Below the pieces are notes generated by a model. That model did not search any database. It was given only the letters and a program-made list of their open reading frames with translations, and was not told the DNA's origin. From Arcanobacterium pinnipediorum (GTDB lineage: Bacteria; Actinomycetota; Actinomycetes; Actinomycetales; Actinomycetaceae), in the NCBI RefSeq assembly GCF_023973165.1, contig NZ_CP099547.1:496001-560000 (forward strand): 64,000 bases of DNA. Direction: 5' to 3'. Positions 34,338-43,126 of this stretch are shown piece by piece (positions within the stretch are counted from its first letter, which is position 1; every line of letters begins with the position of its first letter). Made by a program: the position numbers and the translations under genes.

Positions 34338-36695
34338 ATGTCTACTCCGGCCACCACGGTTTACACCGCGGATGAAGAAAAATATATTCTACGAAACAAA
34401 CAAGGCGTGCCTGTTGGTGTTAAACCACATCAGAAATGGACGCCACTGAAAATCGCTCTATGGGTAGGAATTTCCCTTCTCGGTGGGTTGGGATGGACAA
34501 TGCTCGCCATCGTGCGCGGTGAAGAGGTTAATTCCATCTGGTTTGTTATCACTGCACTGTGTACCTATGCGATCGGATATCGTTTTTACGCATTGTATAT
34601 CCAGCGCAAGATCATGATTCCCGATGATACTAACGCAACCCCGGCAGAACGAATCAATAATGGTCGTGACTTCGATCCGACTAACCGCGTAGTTCTTTAT
34701 GGGCATCACTTTGCTGCAATTGCTGGGGCCGGCCCACTCGTGGGACCAGTTTTAGCTGCTCAAATGGGATACCTTCCAGGAACCTTGTGGATTATCTTCG
34801 GTGTGCTTGTTGCCGGAGCTGTCCAAGACATGCTGGTTCTCTTCTTCTCCATGCGACGTGGTGGCCGATCCTTGGGCAAGATGGCACAAGATGAAATTGG
34901 CAAGATCGGTGGAGCTGTAGCAACCGTCATCGTCTTAGTTATGTTGATGATCGTGCTTGCTGTTCTCGCTATGGTATGTGTCAATGCGCTTGCAGCCTCC
35001 CCTTGGGGAGTGTTCTCAGTAGGCATGACTATCCCGTTGGCAATTGCAATGGGATTGTGGTTACGCTTTGTTCAACCCGGTAAGATCACTCAGGTATCCA
35101 TCGTTGGTTGTATCGGATTGATCTTGTGCATTATCGGCGGCCGCTACGTTGCCGAATCATCCTTTGGTGAATACTTGCATCTGAGCCCAACAACCTTGGT
35201 GATCGCCATGGTGATTTACGGATTCTTCGCTGCAGTGTTGCCGGTCTGGATGCTCCTTACTCCTCGCGACTACCTCTCTACATTCATGAAGGTTGGAACT
35301 ATTGCGATCTTGGCAGTAGGCATTGTTGTGGTGCGTCCGATCTTGGAGATGCCTGCTGTTACTGAGTTTGCTTCTAATACTGATGGTCCAGTATTTGCCG
35401 GAGAACTCTTCCCGTTCTTGTTTATCACCATCGCGTGCGGTGCGCTTTCAGGAATGCATGCAACAGTCTCATCTGGTACAACACCAAAAATGCTTCAAAA
35501 AGAGTCCCAGGTACGAATGATTGGTTACGGCGGTATGCTCATGGAGTCGTTCGTGGCAATCATGGCATTAGCAGCAGCTGCCTCGTTGAATCAAGGGATT
35601 TATTTTGGTATGAACACCTCGGCTGGCACAGTCGATAAACTGGCCGGGACTGCCGTCGTCGAACAATACGACGGGGATCGCGAAGAAATTACCTCAGTTG
35701 CTGTAGGGAATCTAGGTGTAACGAACGTTCACGGTGGCAAGGTTGTGCCGCAATGGGAAACCGAAGATGCCAACGGCAATGAAGTTGTTGTCTCTGGCGC
35801 AGATGCGTTTAAGGCTGTGGCTAAAGACGTGGGTGAACCTTCCATTGTTTCGCGAACTGGTGGTGCGCCAACACTAGCTGTGTCCATGGCACACATTTTG
35901 CACCAGGTTGGTGGTGGTAAGGGCATGATGGGCTTCTGGTACCACTTTGCGATTATGTTCGAGGCACTCTTTATTCTCTCAGCGGTCGATGCTGTGACGC
36001 GTGTGGCGCGGTTCCAAGTATCGGAAGCACTCGGTTCTGTTATTCCAAAGTTCAAAGATCCTAACTGGAACGTCGGTGCCTGGTTTGCCACCGGCTTGGT
36101 TGTTGCCGCATGGGGATCTTTGCTGCTGATGGGAGTAACTGATCCGCGAGGCGGTATCCAAACACTCTTCCCACTCTTTGGTATTGCCAACCAACTTATC
36201 GCCGCGATTGCGCTGTTGCTATGCACTGTTGTAGTGGCACGTAAGGGCTTTATCAAGTACCTGTGGATTCCGATGATTCCATTTGTTTTTGATGTCGCTG
36301 TTACCTTTACTGCCTCTTATCAAAAGATTTTCTCCACCGACGCCAAGATTGGTTACTTCCAGCAGTGGCGTGATGCGCTGGCAAAGGCAGATTCGCTTAC
36401 TGATCCGGTTGCCATTGAAGATAACGCAGCAGTTATCCGCAATACCTTTATCCAAGGTACGCTTTCGGTGATCTTTGTTGCGGCAGTAGCATTCGTCATC
36501 GTAGCTGCAGCTATTCGTATCTACTCAACGATTAGCTCTGGCACATATAGCAATAGTGAAGATCCGTATCAAGAATCAAACTTCTTTGCTCCGGTCAACC
36601 TTATTGCTAGCCCACTGGAAAAGAAACTGGTTGTGGAATACGAACAGGTTGGAGATCCTAACCTGATTCCGGGAATGAAACCAGCTACTCACTAG
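34338..36695 (+). CDS. cstA: Carbon starvation protein CstA (pyruvate/peptide transporter family)
   Basis: A 785-residue protein with many membrane helices, preceded by GGAGG 7 bp upstream. Family hallmarks are RINNGRDFDPTNRVVLYGHHFAAIAGAGPLVGPVLAAQMGYLPG (about residues 98-141), QDMLVLFFSMRRGGRSLG, LITIACGALSGMHATVSSGTTPKML and FEALFILSAVDAVTRVARF, and LFGIANQLIAAIALLL. CstA-type proteins import pyruvate or peptides when carbon is scarce. A long hydrophilic insert at about 420-500 (AGTVDKLAGTAVVEQYDGDREE to GADAFKAVAKDVGEPS) fits actinobacterial homologues. It is followed 106 bp downstream by the small YbdD-type partner gene. Confidence 0.96.
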   Translation: MSTPATTVYTADEEKYILRNKQGVPVGVKPHQKWTPLKIALWVGISLLGGLGWTMLAIVRGEEVNSIWFVITALCTYAIGYRFYALYIQRKIMIPDDTNATPAERINNGRDFDPTNRVVLYGHHFAAIAGAGPLVGPVLAAQMGYLPGTLWIIFGVLVAGAVQDMLVLFFSMRRGGRSLGKMAQDEIGKIGGAVATVIVLVMLMIVLAVLAMVCVNALAASPWGVFSVGMTIPLAIAMGLWLRFVQPGKITQVSIVGCIGLILCIIGGRYVAESSFGEYLHLSPTTLVIAMVIYGFFAAVLPVWMLLTPRDYLSTFMKVGTIAILAVGIVVVRPILEMPAVTEFASNTDGPVFAGELFPFLFITIACGALSGMHATVSSGTTPKMLQKESQVRMIGYGGMLMESFVAIMALAAAASLNQGIYFGMNTSAGTVDKLAGTAVVEQYDGDREEITSVAVGNLGVTNVHGGKVVPQWETEDANGNEVVVSGADAFKAVAKDVGEPSIVSRTGGAPTLAVSMAHILHQVGGGKGMMGFWYHFAIMFEALFILSAVDAVTRVARFQVSEALGSVIPKFKDPNWNVGAWFATGLVVAAWGSLLLMGVTDPRGGIQTLFPLFGIANQLIAAIALLLCTVVVARKGFIKYLWIPMIPFVFDVAVTFTASYQKIFSTDAKIGYFQQWRDALAKADSLTDPVAIEDNAAVIRNTFIQGTLSVIFVAAVAFVIVAAAIRIYSTISSGTYSNSEDPYQESNFFAPVNLIASPLEKKLVVEYEQVGDPNLIPGMKPATH

Positions 36696-36801
36696 GGATC
36701 AAGCCATAGCCGCCTTTAAGAGCAGTTCATGGCTTTGGCTCCAGTGTTATGAGCCCAGTGTTATGAGCCAAGCAGATCGAGGAATATAGTCAGGAAGAAT
36801 C

Positions 36802-37005
36802 ATGAAAGAATATCTCGACAAAGTAGCCAAATGCTATCAGCATTTTCGTTACCTTTGGCGTGAAATGACCGGAGAAGGAGCCTATGATGCTTATCTGGCT
36901 CGACATTCTCGAGACCACCCTGACCATGAGCCGATGAGCGAACGCGATTTTTGGCGCGCTAGAGCTGACGAGGCGGAAAACAACGTCCAAGCACGCTGTT
37001 GCTAA
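36802..37005 (+). CDS. YbdD/YjiX family small protein, CstA partner
   Basis: A 67-residue protein: YFRYLWREMTGEGAYDAYLARH-like sequence (here HFRYLWREMTGEGAYDAYLA), HPDHEPMSERDFWRARADE and a CC ending are typical of the family. These proteins are encoded after cstA or btsT in many bacteria and are required for, or improve, uptake by the transporter. Here it follows cstA by 106 bp on the same strand. The 36696-36801 gap contains a short imperfect duplication (CAGTGTTATGAGCC twice). Confidence 0.92.
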   Translation: MKEYLDKVAKCYQHFRYLWREMTGEGAYDAYLARHSRDHPDHEPMSERDFWRARADEAENNVQARCC

Positions 37006-37030
37006 TGCGCTCAGCTCGGCATTGATAACT

Positions 37031-37078
37031 CTGTGCCCGGTGGTTTAGATCGGATAGATCTCAAACCACCGGGCACAG
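37031..37078. terminator. Hairpin between convergent ybdD-like and aldo/keto reductase genes
   Basis: CTGTGCCCGGTGGTTT (37031-37046) and AAACCACCGGGCACAG (37063-37078) form a perfect 16-bp stem around a 16-nt loop that itself has an AGATC/GATCT core. Six bases before the reductase stop, so it likely serves both genes. Confidence 0.75.
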
Positions 37079-37084
37079 TTATGT

Positions 37085-37915
37085 TCAGTTCAGGTCTGCC
37101 GGATCTGCTGAGACGCGGCCTGCCAGGCCAAGATCTAGAGCATCAATGGCAGCAATATCTTCTGAAGTGAGAACCACGTTGGTGCTGGCAAGATTTTCTC
37201 TCATGCGTTGCGGTGATGAGCTCTTGGGGAAAACAATATGGCCCTTGGCAATATGCCAGGCCAATGTCACTTGCGCCCAGCTAGCTTGGTGGCGCTGGGC
37301 AATCTCGCCTATTAGGCCGGCTTGGTAATCAACTTTTCCTTGGCCCAAAGGCCCCCACGCCTGAAGCTCAATGTGATGCGTCTTAGCTAGTTCCTTCGTT
37401 GGTTTTTGCTGGAATTGAGGATGAAGCTCAATTTGATCAACAGCAGGAATCAGGCCGGTTGCGATAATATCTGGCAGATAGCGTTCATCGAAGTTAGATA
37501 CGCCAATTGAGTGGGTCAAACCTTGGGATCGCAGTTCCCCAAAAGTTTCCCAGGTACTGGCAATCGGACCATTTTTCGGTGCCGGCCAGTGAATGAGATA
37601 GAGATCAACGTAATCAAGGCCGAGCTTGGTAAGCGATTCATCTAGCGCTGCCCGCACTGCGTCTGGACCGCGGCGATCATTCCACAGCTTAGTCGTGATC
37701 CACAGTTCATCACGCGCGATTCCAGAGTGTGCGATAGCTCGACCTACGCCCTCTTCGTTGCGGTAAATAGCTGCAGTATCAATATGGCGATAACCGGCTT
37801 CCAATGCCTGACTTACTTGGGCTTCGGTATCTTGTGGTGGCACTAAGAATGTTCCATACCCAAGTTGAGGAATGTTGCGCCCGTCATTGAGGGGGAGTGT
37901 TGGAATCATGGTCAA
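37085..37915 (-). CDS. Aldo/keto reductase
   Basis: A 276-residue NADPH-dependent aldo/keto reductase of the 2,5-diketo-D-gluconate reductase type. The catalytic tetrad is seen as GYRHIDTAAIYRNEEGVGRAI (Asp and Tyr, about residues 41-61), ITTKLWNDRRG (Lys, about 73) and YLIHWPAP (His, about 106). The cofactor-binding C-terminal region is IVFPKSSSPQRMRENL, typical for NADPH use. The substrate is unknown. It ends just after the shared hairpin and is not obviously in an operon. Confidence 0.93.
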   Translation of the reverse strand: MTMIPTLPLNDGRNIPQLGYGTFLVPPQDTEAQVSQALEAGYRHIDTAAIYRNEEGVGRAIAHSGIARDELWITTKLWNDRRGPDAVRAALDESLTKLGLDYVDLYLIHWPAPKNGPIASTWETFGELRSQGLTHSIGVSNFDERYLPDIIATGLIPAVDQIELHPQFQQKPTKELAKTHHIELQAWGPLGQGKVDYQAGLIGEIAQRHQASWAQVTLAWHIAKGHIVFPKSSSPQRMRENLASTNVVLTSEDIAAIDALDLGLAGRVSADPADLN

Positions 37916-38114
37916 CCCTTTCGTTCGTCAGAATATAGATACCTCGAGCCTAATCGGTTAATTTAAGCAACAGGAACCGCTTGGCGGTAGTTGTGTCATA
38001 TTCTCTCTTGTGGCGCAATCTGCAGATTTACCCACCTGGTGGCGGTATGTTCGCAGCTGGTGGCGATATGTACAAGTGGCAACCGGGTGCTGGAGTTCCG
38101 TGAGTCAAGATATG

Positions 38115-38180
38115 CAAAATAGCGGCAAATGAACGCAATCGGGCGTGTGGGCCGCGCGTGCGCTAAATACCGCTATTTTG
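38115..38180. repeat. Imperfect large inverted repeat in the 37916-38241 gap
   Basis: CAAAATAGCGG (38115-38125) pairs with CCGCTATTTTG (38170-38180) around a 44-nt loop; outer GAGTCAA/TTGACTC sequences also pair. It lies 62 bp beyond the end of the histidine-rich gene and may be its terminator. The rest of the 326-bp gap has no recognisable feature. Confidence 0.5.
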
Positions 38181-38241
38181 ACTCTAGTAAATATGTGACG
38201 TGGTGAGCCTCGAAAGAGGGGCAGAGAAGATTAGCTTATCC

Positions 38242-38538
38242 TCAGTGCTCGTCGTAGTGCTCTCCGTGGCTGGCATGACGGTGGCCGTCATGGAGGTAGT
38301 CAACGTGATCGTCGTGTTGGACCGCTTCGTGCCCGCAGTTTTCACCGTGCTGATGTTCAGCAATAGTGTGTTCGGCTACTGCTTCATGCTCGTCGTAATG
38401 ATCGCCATGAAGTGCGTGGTGGTGGGTGCCGTGCACGTAGTCGACGTGATCGCCGTGCTGGACTGCTTCGTGCCCGCAGTTTTCGCCGTGCTGGTGTTCA
38501 GCAACACTATGCTCTGCGTGGATATCTTGAATTGTCAT
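38242..38538 (-). CDS. Histidine-rich metal-binding protein with two tandem repeats
   Basis: A 98-residue protein with more than 25 histidines. It consists of two repeats of about 47 residues: SVAEHQHGENCGHEAVQHGD-HVDYVHGTHHHALHGDHYDEH and a second starting TIAEHQHGENCGHEAVQHDD. Each has one Cys in HGENCGHEAV and several HxH/HxxH groups, suited to binding several Zn2+ or similar ions. No signal peptide is present, so a cytosolic metal buffer or chaperone is likely. It is preceded by an AAGGA ribosome site and lies 36 bp downstream of an ArsR/SmtB-type regulator on the same strand, so both probably respond to the same metal. The function is inferred. Confidence 0.75.
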   Translation of the reverse strand: MTIQDIHAEHSVAEHQHGENCGHEAVQHGDHVDYVHGTHHHALHGDHYDEHEAVAEHTIAEHQHGENCGHEAVQHDDHVDYLHDGHRHASHGEHYDEH

Positions 38539-38574
38539 TGTTTTTCCTTAAATAGTTGATGGGGTTGGTTAAAT

Positions 38575-38871
38575 CTAAGACTCGAGTTTTTCGTGAGCAT
38601 GGATTATGGCATCAGTAACAACGTGTGCAACATGCTCATCAGCTAGCTGATAAATCACTTCTCTGCCCTGGCGAGTAGCAGTGACCATTCCGGCAGTGCG
38701 CAAGGTTCGCAGATGTTGTGATACCAGCGGTTGTGATAGGTGGGTTTGTCGTGCTAGTTGGCTAACCGTCATAGATTCGGTATCAAGAGCGACGAGAAGT
38801 TCTAGCCGAGACTCATTGCCTAGTACTTTGAACATCTCGGCTACTCGCGCGAAATCTGGTGAGGTTTCCAT
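38575..38871 (-). CDS. ArsR/SmtB-family metal-responsive transcription regulator
   Basis: A 98-residue winged-helix protein. MFKVLGNESRLELLVALDTESMTVSQLARQ leads into the helix-turn-helix HLSQPLVSQHLRTLRTAGMV, and TRQGREVIYQLADEHVAHVV is the wing and C-terminal helix. The helix DEHVAHVVTDAIIHAHEK carries His and Asp residues at positions like the alpha-5 metal site of SmtB/CzrA-type zinc sensors (DxH...HxxE), while the alpha-3 arsenic cysteines are absent. A zinc-type sensor is therefore most likely. It precedes and probably cotranscribes the histidine-rich gene; palindromes lie just upstream. Confidence 0.88.
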   Translation of the reverse strand: METSPDFARVAEMFKVLGNESRLELLVALDTESMTVSQLARQTHLSQPLVSQHLRTLRTAGMVTATRQGREVIYQLADEHVAHVVTDAIIHAHEKLES

Positions 38872-38893
38872 ATCTCAACCATCGCACACATAT

Positions 38894-38941
38894 AAATAAA
38901 TTGCAATATATTTAACTAAATGATAACGACACTCATTGTCA
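38894..38941. promoter_or_regulatory. Two operator-like palindromes upstream of arsR
   Basis: AAATAAATTGCAATATATTT (38894-38913) is a near-perfect palindrome 23 bp before the arsR start, suited to autoregulation. A second, TGATAACGA...TCATTGTCA (38921-38941), is a separate dyad whose TGANAAYGA halves resemble the operator-like repeats upstream of the metal ABC operon (33927-33963). Confidence 0.45.
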
Positions 38942-39102
38942 GTTACCAAGAACCTCTCGCGAACCCCGGCAACCCTGGCACTAGAGACCAGCAGAACGAG
39001 TGCAGAATACGAGAAAAGTATTTTCAGTGGTGTTTTTCAGCAGATGCTTGACTAAACTGGCACTGACAAGCCACTGCGCATCAACCCTAAAGGACTACGC
39101 TC

Positions 39103-41162
39103 GTGCAAACCACCACCGACAATTCAAGAAAATCCATCACAGTCAAAAAGCGAGTTTTCTGGGGATCTGCGCTATCCATCACCGCCCTCGCTGCCTGGAC
39201 GATCCTAGGACCTAACACCGCAGGGGATGTCTTAGGCGCAGCGACACTGTGGATTGGCCGGTGGTTTGGCTGGTTTTACATCCTTCTAGGCACAGCCTGC
39301 GTGATTTTCGTTTTCTATATTGCGTTCTCGCGCTACGGCAATATCCGATTATCTTCGCCAAATTCGCGTCCAGAATACTCCAACCTCGCCTGGGCCTCGA
39401 TGTTGTTTGCCGCCGGCATCGGCACTGACATCCTCTTCTTCTCGGTAGCTGAACCCGTTTCCCAATATATGAATCCGCCCCAAGGTGTGCCGCAATCCAT
39501 CCAAGCCGCTGAGCAAGCTCCGGTATGGGCGATATTTCACTACGGAATCACCGGGTGGGCGATGTATGCCTTAATGGGCTTAGCGTTAGGCTATTTCACC
39601 TATCGGCGCGGTCGCCCAATCGCAGCGCGCACCGCACTCGAACCCATTTTCGGCGAGCGCGCCATGGCTGGAGTTCTCGGCGACGTCGTCGATATCGCCG
39701 CAATTCTCGGCGCTGTCTTTGGGGTAGTGACAACGCTGGGTATCGGCGTCGTCCAAATCAACGTAGGCCTAGATATTATGTTCGGAATCGACAAAGGCCT
39801 ACCGGCGCAAATCGTGTTGATCTTTATCGCCGTCGGATTAGCAATTATTTCAGCAGTTTCTGGCGTTGCGCGCGGTATTCGTATTCTTTCGCAGATCAAC
39901 GTCATCGGCGCGTTAGCTCTGATCGGCTGGGTGCTCATCACCGGGCGGCCAGAATTCCTCTTGAACACAATGGTGAGCAATATAGGTGACCTTGTTGCCT
40001 ATTTCCCGCAAATGACGATGGACACTATGGCATACTCTGATGCGGAATTGTGGAAAATGCCTGGACACTATTCTTCTGGGCATGGTGGGTGGCATGGGCG
40101 TCTTTCGTTGGTATGTTCTTGGCTCGAATATCTCGAGGGCGCACAATCCGCCAATTCGTTTTTGGTGTGATGACTATTCCTTTTATGTATGTTGTGCTGT
40201 GGATTTCGATTTTCGGCAACCGTGCCATCGATTATATTTTGCATGCACCTGACGGCCGTGAATTCGCTGAGATTACCCTCAAAATTCCCGAACTAGGCTT
40301 CTATCATCTGCTTCAAGAAATCCCGGGCGGCACGCCAATTATCCTTTTGGCAACTGCCGTGGGCTTCTTGTTCTACGTAACATCGGCTGATTCGGGAGCG
40401 CTCGTTATGGCAAACCTGTGTTCCCATTTGCCCACGCCGACGACGGACGCGCGTTCATGGCTTCGAATCTTTTGGGCCTCGATCACTGGAGTGTTAACTA
40501 TCGGTATGCTGCTGGTGGGAGGGATTCCTGCTCTGCAGTCGGCATCAGTGATCATGGGCTTGCCATTTGCCTTTGTTATCGCATTTACCATGGCAGGCTT
40601 CTATAAGGAGATAAGTCAAGACGCTAAGAATATGGCTTTGCGGCCAGCAGGCTATCGGCCCCCAGTTGGAGTATCTTCTAACGTTATGCTCGCCAGTGCG
40701 TCCTGGCACGAATGGCTAGCACAAATTTTTGGCACAGTCAGCCCGGCCCAAGCACAAAACTATCTCGATCGCGTCGTCTATCCGGCACTCGAAACACTCG
40801 TCGGTGAGATGAATAAGCAAGGTGATTTCTCGGTGCGTATTGTGCGAGGCGAGGATGATCACTACCGTGATCTCGACGTCGAACGCACAGTTTACGATCA
40901 TCTTTCCCTACGCATTGAAAACGCTCACGGTGAATTCTTCTATCGGGTAGCCTCAATCGATGCTCCGGCACTCGTGTATGGAACTCAAATTCCTACCGAA
41001 AACGATCGCTCTACCCGGTTAGAAGTTCACACCAGTAGCGGCGATGAGCCGTATGACATCATGGGATACTCCGGAGAAGCAATTATCTATGATGTCTTAG
41101 GGCAATATGAGCGTTATGCGCGCTATACGGAGATGATGTACGGGGATCCAGCCTCACAGTGA
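39103..41162 (+). pseudogene. BCCT-family (BetT-like) choline/betaine transporter, frameshifted
   Basis: The gene starts at GTG after AAAGGA. The first frame (39103 to about 40055) covers the N-terminal helices: YGNIRLSSPNSRPEYSNLAWASMLFAAGIGTDILFFSVAEP and WAIFHYGITGWAMYALMGLALGYF are BCCT signatures. Near 40050-40056, at GTGGAAAATGCC, homology shifts to another frame continuing NAWTLFFWAWWVAWASFVGMFLARISRGRTIRQF to 41162. One extra A would restore WKNAW. The C-terminal cytoplasmic domain of about 150 residues after the last helix is BetT-like. It may be a true frameshift mutation or a homopolymer sequencing error; all other residues look conserved. Confidence 0.85.
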
Positions 41163-42860
41163 TATTCCGAAAACCGGAACCACCAAACCAAAAATAGTTG
41201 CTGTAATGAGGACTATTCCGATGATATTGAGCCAAACGCCCGCACGTATCATATCTGCCATACGGATATAGCCCGAACCATAAGCAATAGCGTTTGGTGG
41301 AGTTGCAACTGGCAACATAAAAGCACTCGTTGCAGCCAAGGCAACTGGGATAGTTAACAGCAGTACATCTGTTCCCGTACCGAGTGCGACTCCACCCATA
41401 ATCGGCAAGAAGGCCGCAGCTGTTGCCGTATTTGAGGTTAACTCAGTGAGGAAAATAATAAGCGTAGTGACGACGGCGATCATGACCAGAATATTGAAAT
41501 TCGATAATCCCGCTGCCTGGGCCCCGATCCACAATGACAGTCCACTACTGGTAAATTGTGCAGATAAGGCTAACCCGCCACCGAAAAGTAGCAAGACATC
41601 CCACGGCAGGTTTTTCGCAGTCTCCCAATTCATCAGGCGGATTCCTTTAACTGGGTCGGCTGGGATGATAAATAACAAGACGGCAACCGTCATTGCTATA
41701 GCCGAATCGCTTATTTTAATATCAGGAAAATACTTCTGCGTAATGATCGGGACGATGATCCACGAAAGAGCTGCAAGAAGAAAGATAATCCCAACAAGCT
41801 TTTCGCCTCGTGACATCCTCCCCATTTTCCTCAGCTCTTTGCGGATTAGTTCTTTTCCGCCAGGAATATGGTCGATTTCAGGTTTGAAGATAACGTGGGT
41901 GAGTACAAACCAGCCAATAATCATAAATACGATAGCTAACGGAACGCCAACCAGCATCCATTGGCCAAAACCAATCTCGATATCGTGTGTTTCTTTAAGA
42001 TAGCCTTGAAGAAGCGTATTGGGTGGAGTGCCGATTAAAGTCCCTAGCGATCCAATCGAGGCAGAATATGCGATTCCGAGCATGAGCCCAACTGCAAAGT
42101 TTGAATGGTGAAGTCCGGCTTTTTCTTTAATAACATCGACGGCGTCCTTGCCTTTAGAAACAAGTGCTGCCGCAACCCCACCTTTGGTTGCGTCTCGTGC
42201 TACATCGGGTATGTCTTGAACTTCATGAGCTATTGCGTTTTCGTCGCTGTCATCGGTGCCGGCAATGTGCCCAACTAGATGCAGAATCGATATGCCGATC
42301 GGGAGCATCATAACTGCGGTAGCGGTGTTTGATACCCACATAGACATAATGCCGGTTGCGAGCATGATCCCGCCGATGATGCGCTTGGGGGTGGTGCCTA
42401 GGAGCAAGATAGTTACTAGGGCAACCCTGCGATGCAGATTCCAGCGTTGCATAGCGAGCGCGAGAATAAATCCTCCCATGAAAAGGAAGATAGTGCTTGA
42501 GGCGTATGGGGCAGACGCAGTACCAAATGAGGTGACTTGGAATATCGGGAAAACCACCAGAGGTACGAGTGCGGTGGCAGCAAGCGGTATCGCTTCAGTC
42601 ATCCACCAGATCCCCATCAGGATAGTGGTGGCAGCTGTTATTTTCAGGCCGGCCGGATTGAAGTTCTCTGGAGGGTCATTTTCTGCGGCGCGCTGGGCGA
42701 TGTCGATAGCTGAATCAGGCATGATGAAGTAGATGGCAAGTGCGGCAACTATTCCACCAAGTAACCCGATTGCTCGGATAATCCAGACTTTAGGTTCTGG
42801 TGGATTGTAGTCATCGATCGGCGGATGCTCAGTTGACGAATTCGTTACGATGATGCTCAT
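41154..42860 (-). CDS. DASS-family (SLC13) anion:sodium symporter
   Basis: A 568-residue membrane protein of the divalent anion/Na+ symporter family, which imports C4-dicarboxylates, citrate or sulfate. Signatures are IWWMTEAIPLAATALVPLVVFP (about residues 80-101), GGFILALAMQRWNLHRRVAL, WVSNTATAVMMLPIGISIL (first SNT motif), GTPPNTLLQGYLKE and FLTELTSNTATAAAFLPIMGGVALG (second SNT motif). LPVATPPNAIAYGSGYI near the C-terminus is also conserved. A hydrophilic loop (EVQDIPDVARDATKGGVAAA) sits between. Its 3' end overlaps the convergent BCCT gene by 9 bp. Confidence 0.92.
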   Translation of the reverse strand: MSIIVTNSSTEHPPIDDYNPPEPKVWIIRAIGLLGGIVAALAIYFIMPDSAIDIAQRAAENDPPENFNPAGLKITAATTILMGIWWMTEAIPLAATALVPLVVFPIFQVTSFGTASAPYASSTIFLFMGGFILALAMQRWNLHRRVALVTILLLGTTPKRIIGGIMLATGIMSMWVSNTATAVMMLPIGISILHLVGHIAGTDDSDENAIAHEVQDIPDVARDATKGGVAAALVSKGKDAVDVIKEKAGLHHSNFAVGLMLGIAYSASIGSLGTLIGTPPNTLLQGYLKETHDIEIGFGQWMLVGVPLAIVFMIIGWFVLTHVIFKPEIDHIPGGKELIRKELRKMGRMSRGEKLVGIIFLLAALSWIIVPIITQKYFPDIKISDSAIAMTVAVLLFIIPADPVKGIRLMNWETAKNLPWDVLLLFGGGLALSAQFTSSGLSLWIGAQAAGLSNFNILVMIAVVTTLIIFLTELTSNTATAAAFLPIMGGVALGTGTDVLLLTIPVALAATSAFMLPVATPPNAIAYGSGYIRMADMIRAGVWLNIIGIVLITATIFGLVVPVFGISL

Positions 42861-43126
42861 AGTGTTCTCCGATACGCAAAAAGAGGATGAGTGACGAAGG
42901 TTGTGCTGACGCAGTGAGTTATCTCTATATAAAGATAACTCAATATCGAATCGAGTTTATGTGTTTTGTGAAAATGATTTCGGGGGTTTTTCTACTACGT
43001 AGCGTTATGAGTAGTATGTTCTCCAATGGTGTGTATATTTTAATGTGTTAGAAATGTCAATAGTGCTATTGGTAACATTCACTGTGGTTTATATTTCAAA
43101 TTGTTTCAGTGTTATAGGCTCAATAT

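Noticed and set aside
34338..37005. cstA and its small partner as a novel transport system
   Set aside because: Both match a well-known transporter and accessory family with ordinary order.
38200..38559. Hydrophobic 119-residue plus-strand frame over the histidine-rich gene
   Set aside because: It looks like a membrane protein only because His/Asp/Glu codons read in reverse give Val/Met/Leu. The ribosome site and operon context support the minus-strand gene.
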